A stretch of 64,000 nucleotides of DNA from Nocardioides eburneiflavus (GCF_004785795.1 NZ_SRRO01000001.1:3348001-3412000); one strand, 5' to 3'. Positions 37,827 to 45,999 are shown, counted from the first letter of the stretch. The notes: generated by a model not told the origin, from the letters alone. Program-made: numbers and translations.

Positions 37827-38468
37827 ATGACCGCCGTCGCCACCGTCATCGGGGACCTCGTGGGCTCCCGGACCTCGCAGGACCGGAGCGACCTGCACCA
37901 GCGGCTGGGGAGCGTGCTCGCCGAGGTCAACGACCTGGTCACGCCCGTGCGCGGTCTCTGGGTCACCGCGGGCGACGAGTACCAGGGCACGTACGCGACC
38001 GTGCAGCACGCCGTCCGGGCCACCCTGCTCGTCCGGGTGCGGTTGTGGCCGGCCCACGACGTGCGCCACGGCATCGGTTGGGGCGAGACCACGGTGCTCG
38101 ACGAGGCGGGCATCGAGGACGGTCCGGGCTGGTGGGCCGCGCGCGCGGCGATCGACGCAGCCGAGCGGGCAGCCGAGACACCGGCGCAGCGGTGGCTACG
38201 CACCGCGTACGTCGTGGCCGACGGCGCCGAGGGCGGTGCCGACCCCGCCCTCGTGAACGCCGGCCTGGTCCTGCGCGACGAGCGGGTCAGCGGCCTGTCG
38301 GAGCGCTCGGTGTCGGTGCTGCGTGGTCTGCTGTCCCACGAGACCCAGCGCGACCTCGCCGAGGCGTTGGGGATCAGCGCGTCCGCCGTGTCGCAGCGGG
38401 TACGCGCCGACGGGCTGGCGGCGATCGTCGCGGCCCACGACCTGCTCGCCCCGGAAGGAGACCGATGA
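37827..38468 (+). CDS. SatD-family protein with C-terminal helix-turn-helix
   Basis: 213 residues. The N-terminal domain has the SatD pattern: VIGDLVGSR (acidic after strand 1), a long helix ending LAEVN, WVTAGDEYQGTY (GDE hairpin) and VRHGIGWG, then PGWWAARAAIDAAERA. The acid pair and GDE turn recall palm-type nucleotidyl cyclase folds, but I know of no demonstrated activity. Residues 150-205 form a LuxR/sigma-4-like HTH (LLSHETQRDLAEALGISASAVSQRV), so the protein could read its own operators. Leaderless ATG. It overlaps the membrane gene as ATGA. Confidence 0.85.
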   Translation: MTAVATVIGDLVGSRTSQDRSDLHQRLGSVLAEVNDLVTPVRGLWVTAGDEYQGTYATVQHAVRATLLVRVRLWPAHDVRHGIGWGETTVLDEAGIEDGPGWWAARAAIDAAERAAETPAQRWLRTAYVVADGAEGGADPALVNAGLVLRDERVSGLSERSVSVLRGLLSHETQRDLAEALGISASAVSQRVRADGLAAIVAAHDLLAPEGDR

Positions 38469-39199
38469 GCTGGCTCGGGATCCTGCTGATCGGGTTCGCC
38501 GTCACCGACCTCACCCACTCGGTGCGCCGTACGCGCTACCTCCCGGAGTGCGTCGGTGCCCTGGTGGCGCTGGTCGTGGGCGTGCTCGCGGGCCTCACCT
38601 CCGGCCCTGACGTCGTCGCGCTCGTGGTGATCGCGGTCGTCGTCCTCCTGTGGGGGCTGACGGTGACCTGGGGCTTCGGGCACCCGGGCCCCAAGCCGGC
38701 GCGCCTGCCGCTCGCCCTGTTCGTCGTCGCGCTCGTCGCGGCGGTGGCGTGCTCAGGCCTCGCGCCCGAGTCAGGTGGGCAGCTGGGGCGCTGGCTCGAC
38801 TCGGTGTCCCTGCCCGCGCTCGAGGGCCTGGAGGCCGACCGCTTCCTGCTCCTGCTCGGCGGCTTCGCCGTCCAGCTCTCCACGGGCAACGTGCTCGTAC
38901 GCCTCGTCCTCAAGTCCACCGGGACGATCAACCCGCGCGCCGACGGCCAGATGCCGCCCACCCAGCTCAAGGGCGGGCGCCTGCTCGGCCCGCTCGAGCG
39001 GGTGTTCATCCTCGCCCTCGCGCTCGGTGGCCAGGTCACCGCGGCCAGCGTGGTCGTGGCGGCCAAGGGGCTGCTGCGGTTCCCCGAGCTGTCCTCGCGC
39101 GACGAGCAGCAGACGGTCCACGAGATGACCGAGTACTTCCTGCTCGGGTCGTTCGCGTCGTGGCTGGTGGCGCTGGGGGCGTTCGTCCTGGTCTCGTGA
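38465..39199 (+). CDS. Polytopic membrane partner of SatD (DUF3307-like)
   Basis: 244 residues, about six or seven membrane segments. The C-terminal third is recognisable: GRLLGPLERVFILALALGGQ, then ASVVVAAKGLLRFPEL and EYFLLGSFASWLVALGAF, as in DUF3307 proteins that accompany SatD. The N-terminal half (LLIGFAVTDLTHSVRRTRYL) is diverged from the family. Translation is coupled to satD by ATGA. No enzymatic motif is visible; a sensor, channel or effector role is open. Confidence 0.82.
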   Translation: MSWLGILLIGFAVTDLTHSVRRTRYLPECVGALVALVVGVLAGLTSGPDVVALVVIAVVVLLWGLTVTWGFGHPGPKPARLPLALFVVALVAAVACSGLAPESGGQLGRWLDSVSLPALEGLEADRFLLLLGGFAVQLSTGNVLVRLVLKSTGTINPRADGQMPPTQLKGGRLLGPLERVFILALALGGQVTAASVVVAAKGLLRFPELSSRDEQQTVHEMTEYFLLGSFASWLVALGAFVLVS

Positions 39200-39208
39200 G
39201 GGGCCGGA

Positions 39209-39703
39209 TCAGAGCAATCGCGTCGTCGTCAGGTTCGTCCCGTGGATGGTGTCCTCGCGGTCGGCCTCGGTGAACCCGACCTTCTCCAGCACACGGCGGG
39301 ACGCGGTGTTCCAGTCCCAGACGGAAGCCCACAGCCGCTCGTACCCGGACGACCTCGCCCAGTCCAGGACCGCCCACGACGCCTCGGTCGCGTAGCCCTG
39401 TCCCCTGGACCGACGGAGGAGCTCGAACGCGAGCTCCGGTTCGTGCGCCCCACGTCCGCTGTCCACCAGTCCGCAGTAGCCGACGGCGTCGCCGACTGCC
39501 TTCCGCTCGACCGCCAGCAGCCCGGCCGAGGATGGCTCGTGCGCCCGGATCCCCCCCTCGAGCTCTGCGAGCGACGGGCGTCCGTCCGCGTCGATGCGGC
39601 GGTGAGGCGGCACCCGTGGATCGCGTTCGGACCACATCTCACGCTGGACGGCGGCCTCGGCCACCCGCCACGGCCTGAGCAGCAGTCGATCCGTCTTGAG
39701 CAC
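39209..39703 (-). CDS. GNAT acetyltransferase (RimJ/RimL type)
   Basis: 164 residues. Opens with TDRLLLRPWRVAEAAVQREM, the RimJ/RimL-like start, has FELLRRSRGQGYATEASWAVL as the acetyl-CoA loop and ends NTASRRVLEKVGFTEADRE. Acetylates an amine, target unknown. GTG at 39703 selected because the conserved domain begins there; upstream in-frame codons overlap the neighbouring gene. Convergent with the SatD operon, nine bases after it. Confidence 0.87.
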   Translation of the reverse strand: MLKTDRLLLRPWRVAEAAVQREMWSERDPRVPPHRRIDADGRPSLAELEGGIRAHEPSSAGLLAVERKAVGDAVGYCGLVDSGRGAHEPELAFELLRRSRGQGYATEASWAVLDWARSSGYERLWASVWDWNTASRRVLEKVGFTEADREDTIHGTNLTTTRLL

Positions 39704-39732
39704 GACCCCACGGCTCCGAGCCGCACCTCCTG

Positions 39733-40101
39733 TCACGGCACGACACTTCCAGTGTGCGAGGCCGCGCGTGCCCGAGAGTGGAAGCAGGACTCGAGCAGCC
39801 CCCACTGCTTGCCGATGGCACGGCTCCTGCCGCCGTCCGGCTTCTCGTACTGGATCGAGACCGTGGTGCCCGCGGTGTCGCGGTACTGGCGACCGGTGTG
39901 GAGCACGTCGTCGAGCTCGTACTCGACGTAGACGCAGCCACGTCCGGCTCCGAAGGTCCGCTCGACGCGTGTGCGGGTCATGCCCGGGGAGACCTGGGCG
40001 TACTCATGGCGCGTCACGTGCCGCGGCGCCTCGGGCATCGCCGACGGGGGAGCAGTCGGCACCAGCGCGACGGCCATCAGGACCGCGAGTGCGAGCTGCA
40101 T
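39733..40101 (-). CDS. Secreted protein with BLIP/SmpA-like motif
   Basis: 122 residues with a signal peptide (LALAVLMAVALVPTAPPSA). The stretch HEYAQVSPGMTRTRVERTFG matches the first half of the beta-lactamase-inhibitor/SmpA-OmlA fold, as does YVEYELDDVL. Two cysteines (GRGCVYV, LESCFHS). No function can be assigned. Leaderless: -10 TAGCGT six bases before the ATG. Lower-GC codon use than the core genes. Confidence 0.68.
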   Translation of the reverse strand: MQLALAVLMAVALVPTAPPSAMPEAPRHVTRHEYAQVSPGMTRTRVERTFGAGRGCVYVEYELDDVLHTGRQYRDTAGTTVSIQYEKPDGGRSRAIGKQWGLLESCFHSRARAASHTGSVVP

Positions 40102-40178
40102 GAATCCACGCTAGGTCACCAGGCACTTCAGTGTGCGGTGGTCGCCGGGCGAATGAGCGGTTGACACCCGTCCGCGGG

Positions 40179-40706
40179 TCAGCCGACATTCACGTTGACG
40201 CGCGTGGTGACCCCAGCGTCGACCAGTCCGACGTAGCCACCCAACGCGCCTACAAGCACGCCGATCACCACCAGCTGGCCGATGGAGGCACCCTCGCGGG
40301 CTGACGGCCGCGTCCGCTGCCAGGCGTACCAGTCGCTGCGGCAGAACTGTGCGAGCCCGACGAGGGATACCGCACCGGCAGCGAGTGCGAGCAGGGCGTG
40401 GGCTGCCTGACCCACGTCGTCCACCGACACCAGGTCGACCAGCCCACCGATGAAGGCCAACGCCAACACGACCCAGGCGAGCACGATCCGAACGCGGCGG
40501 GCCCGGACGACGCCGGCGGACACGTAGCCGACCAGAAGTGCGCCGAGGACCACGGACACGACCTGCGACACCTCGTCGTCGACGCGGCCTCCGTGTCGGA
40601 CCACCAACAACACCTGCCCCGCGAGCGAAGCCCAGGCAACCACCCAGATCGACAGGGGCAGTGGGGACGTTACGTCCAGCCGCTCGCCCACCCCTTCAGC
40701 GCTCAC
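40179..40706 (-). CDS. Hypothetical membrane protein
   Basis: 175 residues with four or five predicted helices, for example LSIWVVAWASLAGQVLLVV, VVSVVLGALLVGYVSAGVV, VRIVLAWVVLALAFIGGLV and GQLVVIGVLVGALGGYVGL. No conserved motif recognised. GTG start with -10 GACGAT six bases upstream. Lies in a run of small accessory genes on the minus strand. Confidence 0.65.
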   Translation of the reverse strand: MSAEGVGERLDVTSPLPLSIWVVAWASLAGQVLLVVRHGGRVDDEVSQVVSVVLGALLVGYVSAGVVRARRVRIVLAWVVLALAFIGGLVDLVSVDDVGQAAHALLALAAGAVSLVGLAQFCRSDWYAWQRTRPSAREGASIGQLVVIGVLVGALGGYVGLVDAGVTTRVNVNVG

Positions 40707-40824
40707 TGGGTCATCGTCGCACCCGCCTCACGCACGCGCTGGCATCTGGCCCCGGACGCGCACGCCCCTCTGAAGGCGAACCACACGTGCGGATCTGCCG
40801 ATGAGCGTGCGTCGATGGCAGCCA

Positions 40825-41235
40825 TCAACACTCGACGCCGACAGCCTGCTTCCATGACCTCCCCGATACCTCAACCGTGACCCAAGTGATCCCGACCGGC
40901 CCCTCGGTCCCGCGACCGGTGGGAGGGAGGCACTCGGGACGGTCGCCCATGTGGAAGCTCCCCCCGGAATCGATCCAGGCGACGTCACGCGGGACCCAGA
41001 ACTCGCCGTGGCCAGGGTCGGGATCGTCAGTGCACGAGATGTCGCCGATGGCCGACAGGCATCTGACCTCCGCCTTATGCATCGCGGGGCGCTGCTGCCC
41101 GGCGATGTAGCCGACCGCCAGACCCACCACCAAGAGGGCTGCTGCTGCAGCCGCGCCACGTCGATCCGGAAGCAGACGCGAAACACGCGCGTGGTTCGCT
41201 GGCTTGTCCTGCCCGCTCGGCTCCTGCTGACTCAT
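40825..41235 (-). CDS. Hypothetical single-pass membrane protein
   Basis: 136 residues: a polar N-terminal tail, one helix (GAAAAAALLVVGLAVGYIAG) and an extracytoplasmic domain with four cysteines (VRCLSAIGDISCTDDP, RPECLPP, VGVEC) likely to form disulfides. No family known. Start ATG 41235 chosen because upstream residues are not coding-like. Gaps on both sides (40707-40824 and 41236-41329) show no further gene. Confidence 0.6.
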   Translation of the reverse strand: MSQQEPSGQDKPANHARVSRLLPDRRGAAAAAALLVVGLAVGYIAGQQRPAMHKAEVRCLSAIGDISCTDDPDPGHGEFWVPRDVAWIDSGGSFHMGDRPECLPPTGRGTEGPVGITWVTVEVSGRSWKQAVGVEC

Positions 41236-41329
41236 GCGCCCCCCAGCTGTGGTGTAGGCAGAGTGTCGCATCAAGTGACTGGCTTGACGCTCGGAGACAC
41301 CCGAACCGGCCGGAAGTAGTGCACGCTCA

Positions 41330-41372
41330 TGCCGCGTTGAGGGCGGCTACGCTCGCCCGGATCTGCCGCGAT
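41330..41372 (+). repeat. Single copy of the 34-bp repeat
   Basis: Begins TGCCGCGTTGAGGGCGG, runs through CTACGCTCGCCCGGATC and ends GCCGCGAT. It is identical to the unit of the array at 42256-42402, and the two sites bracket the gene at 41435-42190. The core GGGCG-N8-CGCCC can form a hairpin. Confidence 0.9.
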
Positions 41373-41434
41373 CAGCTCGACCGCACATGCCGATGAGCGG
41401 ATGTGTCGGAAGGTCGGCGTGATGGAATCGCCAC

Positions 41435-42190
41435 ATGGGTGCTTGGGGTCCGGCCATCTTCTCCGACGACACGGCTTGCGACATCCGGTCCGACTACCGC
41501 GAGTTGCTCGAAGACGGTGTCGATGACGCAGAGGCGACACAGCGGGTCATCTCGGAGTATCAGCATCTGGGGGACGATGAGGTCCACGTCCTGTGGCTGG
41601 CTCTTGCTGCTGCGCAGTCAGGCCTCGGACGCCTTGACGACTTGGTGAAGGCAGAGGCTCTGCGTGTCATTGATGGGGACGTTGGACTGGAACTTTGGGT
41701 TGAGGCCGGGGCCAGAGAGTTGGCCAGCCGGAAGGCTGCGCTGGCCAAGTTGCGGAAGACCCTCAGGGGTCCGCAGAAACCTCCATCGAAGGTTCGCCGT
41801 CCTTGGTCTCACGTGACCGACCTGAGCCCGGGCGACGTGCTCGCCTGCACGTTGCCTGATGGCAAGCGGGCTCTCTTCCGGGTGGCAACTCTGGACGCGC
41901 AGCGGGTGGGCACCGCGCCGATTGTCCGGCGACTGGAATGGGCTAGGGCGTCGCTGCCCAGTGGTCGCAAGTTGGCGAAGTTGAAGCCCCTTCCCGAGAC
42001 GCGACCGATGGACGATAAGCCCAGCGTGTCCTTCTGTGTCGCTCGGCACCGGAAGAAGGACGAAGACTGGCGGGACGTGGGGTTTGAGATAGTCGGACAG
42101 GTTCCGCTGCCATCCGAAGACGCTCAGTTTGCTCCTCGCACCTACACCACTTGGCGTGCACTACGGACCAGTCTGGACAACGGCTGGTAG
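41435..42190 (+). CDS. DUF4259-like protein with lower-GC codon use
   Basis: 251 residues, cytoplasmic. The N terminus MGAWGPAIFSDDTACDIRSD and the following helices match DUF4259, a small helical domain often found in toxin-immunity-like neighbourhoods. The C-terminal half (WSHVTDLSPGDVLACTLPDG, KRALFRVATLD) looks like a small beta-barrel of unknown role. Codon third positions are visibly less GC-rich than the neighbours (GTTGCTCGAAGACGGTGTC for instance), suggesting acquisition. -10 TGGAAT six bases before the ATG. Flanked on both sides by the same 34-bp repeat. Confidence 0.72.
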   Translation: MGAWGPAIFSDDTACDIRSDYRELLEDGVDDAEATQRVISEYQHLGDDEVHVLWLALAAAQSGLGRLDDLVKAEALRVIDGDVGLELWVEAGARELASRKAALAKLRKTLRGPQKPPSKVRRPWSHVTDLSPGDVLACTLPDGKRALFRVATLDAQRVGTAPIVRRLEWARASLPSGRKLAKLKPLPETRPMDDKPSVSFCVARHRKKDEDWRDVGFEIVGQVPLPSEDAQFAPRTYTTWRALRTSLDNGW

Positions 42191-42255
42191 GTGCAAACGG
42201 CTGTCCCCGCAGGACCCAGGCTGTGGTCAGCCGTATGGTGCGACAACGCACTCAT

Positions 42256-42402
42256 CTGCCGCGTTGAGGGCGGCTACGCTCGCCCGGATCTGCCGCGTTG
42301 AGGGCGGCTACGCTCGCCCGGATCTGCCGCGTTGAGGGCGGCTACGCTCGCCCGGATCTGCCGCGTTGAGGGCGGCTACGCTCGCCCGGATCTGCCGCGA
42401 TG
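42256..42402 (+). repeat. Array of four 34-bp tandem repeats plus partial fifth
   Basis: Units start at 42256, 42290, 42324 and 42358, identical to one another, with a partial copy from 42392. Each begins CTGCCGCGTTGAGGG and ends CGCCCGGAT. No spacers separate the units, so this is not a CRISPR array. The rest of 42191-42448 holds nothing else that looks coding. Confidence 0.95.
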
Positions 42403-42448
42403 CGTGCGGATCGGTTGGCGTGTGTCCGGTCCCCGTCGAGGTCGACGC

Positions 42449-43900
42449 CTACCCGACGTAGATGTCGACGCCGGGCGGGGCTTCGAGGATGAGTCGTGCT
42501 TTCTCCGGGTGGATGCGGTGCGTGCCGGTGTGGTCGACGAGGAAGCCGAGGCCGTGCGGGGTGAGCCAGACGTAGCGTCCTTCGCCACATTGGCGTGACC
42601 GATAGCCCGCGTGGGTCTTCCAGCGGTGGTGGCGTCGGCCCAGCGGGCCGGAGTTGTGCGGGCCGGTCTGCGCCGGCGGGGGATCTCGACCGTCGTCGCC
42701 GGTGCCGCCGTGCTGGTAAGGGGTGGGGTGGTCGAGATCGACGTGTCGGCTGGTGGAGGTCGCGAAGGGCCAGTAGTCGCCGCCCGTGACGAGGTGCACC
42801 TGGTCCCTTAGCGACTCGGGGTGTTCGTAGGCGGTGTAGCGGACCCGGGATGACAGGTCCTTGACGGGCTGGACCTTGAGGGTGTGGTGGCGCAGGAGCT
42901 CGGCGAGGCGGGTGAGCGTGACGGGTCCCAGGCCCTCGACCCGCGTCACCCCGCCGATGTGCACGGCGGCTTCGTGGAGGTGGACGTGGAGCACGCTCTT
43001 GGGTGCGAGCGGTGACAGGTCGACGTCACGCAGGGACTCGAGGAGGTCCGCGGGGAAGGCCAATGCGCGAGAGGGAGCCTGCGGCTCGCGGTCGAGGTCG
43101 AGCTCGGGGTCGTCGGTGTCTGTCCCTGTCTGGGTGTGTTCGAGGAGGAGGGTGAGGAGCTCGGCGGGTCGGGCGAGCCAGCCGAAGGCGAGAGCGCGGA
43201 GCTCGTCGGGGTGGGCCTCGGGGTGCCGTGGGGCGACGATCTCGGCGACGCGGTGCACGGTCGCGTCGACGGCTGCGGCGTCGCCGGCCTCGAGGCGGGC
43301 GATGAGGGTGCGGAGTCCGTGCTCGTCGGTGCGGCCCAGGCCGAGGTAGCGGCGACGGCGCTCGGCCTCGCAGCGCTCGTCGTGGAGGTCGGGGTCGGCT
43401 TCGACGACCTTGGCCTCGGCGACCTGCAGCACCCGCGCGGCGGACTCGCTGGCGATCACCCGGGACACCGCGGAGTCCACCACCCCGACCCTGGCGAGGG
43501 GGAGGTGGCGCGACAGCTTCGCGACACGGCGCGCGATCCAGGGCTCGCACTCCCCGCGCCGGCACACGGCCCAGGTCAGCGGGAGGCGGTGCTGGAGGTC
43601 GAGGACGTCAGCGATGGCGTTGGAGGTGGCAGTGACGCCGGTGCTGCGGGCGAGGGCGATCTCACCGAGGCAGAAGTCCTGCACGCCGGGGGTGCCGTCA
43701 CCGCCGAGCTGGCGCAGCACGTTGCCGACGCGGCGCGCGATGTGGCCGTCGGGGCCCTCGGTGGGGTCGCTCGAGTGGGCTGCTGCCCAGGTCGCGAGGA
43801 CGTCGAGCTTGTGGACCTCGGCGAGCCGGGCGGCTCGTTCGGCCTCGGTCGCGGCAGCGAGGAGGCCGAACGCGTCGAGGTCGGTGAGGTCGGTGGACAT
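42449..43900 (-). CDS. DUF222/HNH-type protein (13E12-like)
   Basis: 483 residues. N-terminal DUF222 helical region (residues 1-330), then an HNH-like C terminus: HVDLDHPTPY (D-H), TGPHNSGPLGRRHHRWKTH (N, H). The cysteines of the usual zinc knuckle (CxxC before the DxDH) are replaced here (GGDYWPFATSTSR), so the fold has either lost zinc or nuclease activity. These multicopy genes are common in Nocardioides and mycobacteria and behave like mobile or repeat-associated nucleases; role unknown. -10 TAGAAT six bases before the ATG. Flanked by repeats on both sides. Confidence 0.85.
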   Translation of the reverse strand: MSTDLTDLDAFGLLAAATEAERAARLAEVHKLDVLATWAAAHSSDPTEGPDGHIARRVGNVLRQLGGDGTPGVQDFCLGEIALARSTGVTATSNAIADVLDLQHRLPLTWAVCRRGECEPWIARRVAKLSRHLPLARVGVVDSAVSRVIASESAARVLQVAEAKVVEADPDLHDERCEAERRRRYLGLGRTDEHGLRTLIARLEAGDAAAVDATVHRVAEIVAPRHPEAHPDELRALAFGWLARPAELLTLLLEHTQTGTDTDDPELDLDREPQAPSRALAFPADLLESLRDVDLSPLAPKSVLHVHLHEAAVHIGGVTRVEGLGPVTLTRLAELLRHHTLKVQPVKDLSSRVRYTAYEHPESLRDQVHLVTGGDYWPFATSTSRHVDLDHPTPYQHGGTGDDGRDPPPAQTGPHNSGPLGRRHHRWKTHAGYRSRQCGEGRYVWLTPHGLGFLVDHTGTHRIHPEKARLILEAPPGVDIYVG

Positions 43901-44006
43901 GGGTCGATTCTAGAGAAGGCCACCGACACTCTGACCTGCGCAGATGGATCTGTGGAGAACTGATTTCGAACTGGTGGGCGAGGGCCTTGATGCCGAGTGG
44001 AGGAGT

Positions 44007-44156
44007 GGTTTCGAGGCTCGCTGCGCTCGCACCTCAACCACCGACGGAGGCGCGCACCTCAACCCCCGACGGTCGCGCGCACCTCCGCCACCGACGGTCG
44101 CGCGCACCTCCGCCGCCGACGCAGGCAGGCTCGCACCTCCACCACCGAGAGGCGGG
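44007..44156. repeat. REP-like hairpin followed by a 25-bp repeat array
   Basis: 44007-44042 carries the REP-like sequence GGTTTCGAGG ... CCTCAACC. From 44028 a 25-bp unit beginning CGCACCTC and containing CCGACGG recurs at 44053, 44078, 44103 (stretched to 29 bp) and 44132, with scattered substitutions. The array covers most of the non-coding interval between the HNH gene and the broken nucleotidyltransferase gene. Confidence 0.85.
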
Positions 44157-44171
44157 TCTCGCCAGCGCAAC

Positions 44172-44682
44172 CTAGAGCTCGGCGAGCCAGGGGTGCCCGG
44201 GGTGCCCAGGTTCGAGCGACAGGAGCCACGAGCGCGACTCGACGCCGAGCAGCGGAGCGCACACGTCGAAGTCGAGCTGGTCCTTGGGCCTCACGGCGCG
44301 CGCCTTGGGCAGCAGCTGCACCTCGGGCCGGAGGTACGGATGCCCTCGACGCGCCACAGGATCTCGGACAGGGGGCTGCTGATCCGGGCGTCGCGCTTGT
44401 AGGTCCAGGTCGTCGGGGTCGCGCTCATCAGGATGACGTCGTACTCCCACGGGTCGGCGCCGCTGGGACGGAGCCAGAGGTTCTCGCAGGATTCCGTGAG
44501 CGAGTCCGAGTCGTCGAGGAGCGGGGTCAGGGTGCCGCTGTCGGCCTGCCAGACGTCGAGCCGCCCGGCGAGGTGCCCACGGAGCTCGTGGACGTCCGAG
44601 CGCAGGATGCTCGGGTCGACGTCGTCGTGCGGGCGGGAGACACCGGGCCGTGGAGTCGGAGGACCTCGTCGTGCTCGGTCAC
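44172..44682 (-). pseudogene. Nucleotidyltransferase-like protein, two frameshifts
   Basis: A protein of about 170 residues is spread over three frames. It starts VTEHDEVLRLHGPVSPA (GTG at 44682, overlapping the cobU stop), continues HDDVDPSILRSDVHELRGHL through WRVEGI in a second frame, and ends YLRPEVQLLPKARAVRPKDQ ... PGHPWLAEL in a third. The end matches the C terminus of aminoglycoside-adenylyltransferase-like domain proteins (RPKDxxDF, HPGHPW). One-base deletions between 44629 and 44650 and near 44345 explain both shifts. The coupling to cobU suggests the intact gene was part of the cobalamin operon. Confidence 0.72.
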
Positions 44683-45206
44683 AGCCGCAGGACGCGGCCG
44701 GCGACCACCAGGTGCACCTCGTCGCACGCGGCGGCGACGCGTTGGTTCACCAGCCCGAGCAGGTCGCGGAAGAGCCGGCCGGAGCGGTGCTCGGGCACGA
44801 TGCCGAGACCGACCTCGTTGGTCACCAGCACGACGTCCTGCTCGCACCGGCCGAGCGCGTCGACCACTTCGTCCGTACGGGCGAGGACCAGGTCGTGGAC
44901 GGCGTCGGAGTCGCCCTCCCAGGCGTCCGCGGCGTCGATGACCGCGGTGAGCCAGGTGCCCAGGCAGTCGACGAGCAGCGGGTCGCGGGCCTCGGCGAGC
45001 ACGCCCGCGAGGTCCTGCGTCTCGAGGGTGCCCCACGAGTCCGGGCGGCGGGCCCGGTGGGCGTCGATCCGGGCCGCCCAGTCGGGGTCCTGCTCGCGGT
45101 CGGGCGGCGTACCGGTGGCGACGTAGGTGGCGGGTGCCCCGCCGATCAGGTCCTCGGCGTGGGTGGACTTGCCGGAGCGCACGCCGCCGGTGACCAGGAT
45201 CCGCAT
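44679..45206 (-). CDS. cobU: Adenosylcobinamide kinase/guanylyltransferase
   Basis: Phosphorylates and guanylylates adenosylcobinamide in the cobalamin nucleotide-loop pathway. 175 residues. Walker A appears as VTGGVRSGKSTHAE, with VATGTPPDREQDPDWAARI and HRARRPDSW (guanylylated His), then DCLGTWLTA and VTNEVGLGIVPEHRSGR. The ATG at 45206 was preferred because a -10 CAGGAT lies seven bases before it. Third in a cobT-cobS-cobU group; its own leaderless promoter may supplement read-through. Confidence 0.95.
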   Translation of the reverse strand: MRILVTGGVRSGKSTHAEDLIGGAPATYVATGTPPDREQDPDWAARIDAHRARRPDSWGTLETQDLAGVLAEARDPLLVDCLGTWLTAVIDAADAWEGDSDAVHDLVLARTDEVVDALGRCEQDVVLVTNEVGLGIVPEHRSGRLFRDLLGLVNQRVAAACDEVHLVVAGRVLRL

Positions 45207-45230
45207 GGCGCGCATCCTGTCAGAGCCCGG

Positions 45231-45995
45231 TCACGTCGTGGCGGCTGCCAGCACCAGCGCGGCGAACGAGACCTCCACCGCCGCGCCGAGCACGTCGCCG
45301 GTGATCCCGCCGAGGCGGCGTACGCACCGCAGCAGCAGCGCGACCACGACCGCGACCATCGCCACCAGCCCGAGCAGCAATGACCACGGTGCCTCGAGCC
45401 CACGCCCGGCGAACGCCACCGCCACGGCGGCAAGCACCAGCGTCGCGATCGCACCGACGACGGGGACCGCACCGATGCAGGTGGCACCGAGCCCGTCCGG
45501 GCGCGCGGCCGGCACCCCGCGTACGCAGGCCAGGGCCAGCGACCCGCGCGAGGCGCACACCAGCAGCCCGACCACCCACCAAGCGTGCTCGTGGCGCACG
45601 ACCGCCTGCAGGCCGGCCGCCTGGAGCCCCGCCACCAGGACGACGGCGATGACGCCGGCCGGCCCGACCGGTCCGGTGCGCATCACCTCGAGCGAACGGG
45701 CGGGGGAGTAGGAGGCGGTCAGCCCGTCCGCGGTGTCGGCGAGGCCGTCCCAGTGGAAGGCGCGGGTGCCGAGGGCGAGCGCGAGCACCACGACGTACGC
45801 CGTGGCGAGCGGTGGCAGGTCGACCCAGTCGCCCAGCACGACGATCGCAGCCGCGACGACGCCGAGCGGCAGCGCCGCCACCGGCGCGAGCGCCATCCCC
45901 AGCCCGGCGACCCGCCGGTCCACCACGCTCGGTGGAGGGACGCGCACCGCGGTGAGCGTGCCGGTGGCGAAGAGCCACGCGTCGCGCAGGAGCAC
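45231..45995 (-). CDS. cobS: Cobalamin synthase (CobS)
   Basis: Joins adenosylcobinamide-GDP to alpha-ribazole to make adenosylcobalamin (phosphate). 254-residue membrane protein. RDAWLFATGTLTAVRVPPP opens the family, and FHWDGLADTADGL contains the conserved acidic metal-binding motif. Six or more membrane helices follow. GTG at 45995 is four bases after the cobT stop. Confidence 0.94.
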   Translation of the reverse strand: MLLRDAWLFATGTLTAVRVPPPSVVDRRVAGLGMALAPVAALPLGVVAAAIVVLGDWVDLPPLATAYVVVLALALGTRAFHWDGLADTADGLTASYSPARSLEVMRTGPVGPAGVIAVVLVAGLQAAGLQAVVRHEHAWWVVGLLVCASRGSLALACVRGVPAARPDGLGATCIGAVPVVGAIATLVLAAVAVAFAGRGLEAPWSLLLGLVAMVAVVVALLLRCVRRLGGITGDVLGAAVEVSFAALVLAAATT

Positions 45996-45999
45996 GGCC

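Noticed and set aside
42256..42402. 34-bp direct repeats as a CRISPR array
   Set aside because: Units are contiguous with no spacers, and no cas-like genes are in the window.
41330..42402. Integron cassette with attC sites
   Set aside because: No integrase gene or core-site consensus (GTTRRRY) is visible; direct repeats alone are insufficient.
44028..44156. 25-bp repeats as CRISPR or iterons
   Set aside because: No spacers, imperfect units, and no replication gene nearby.
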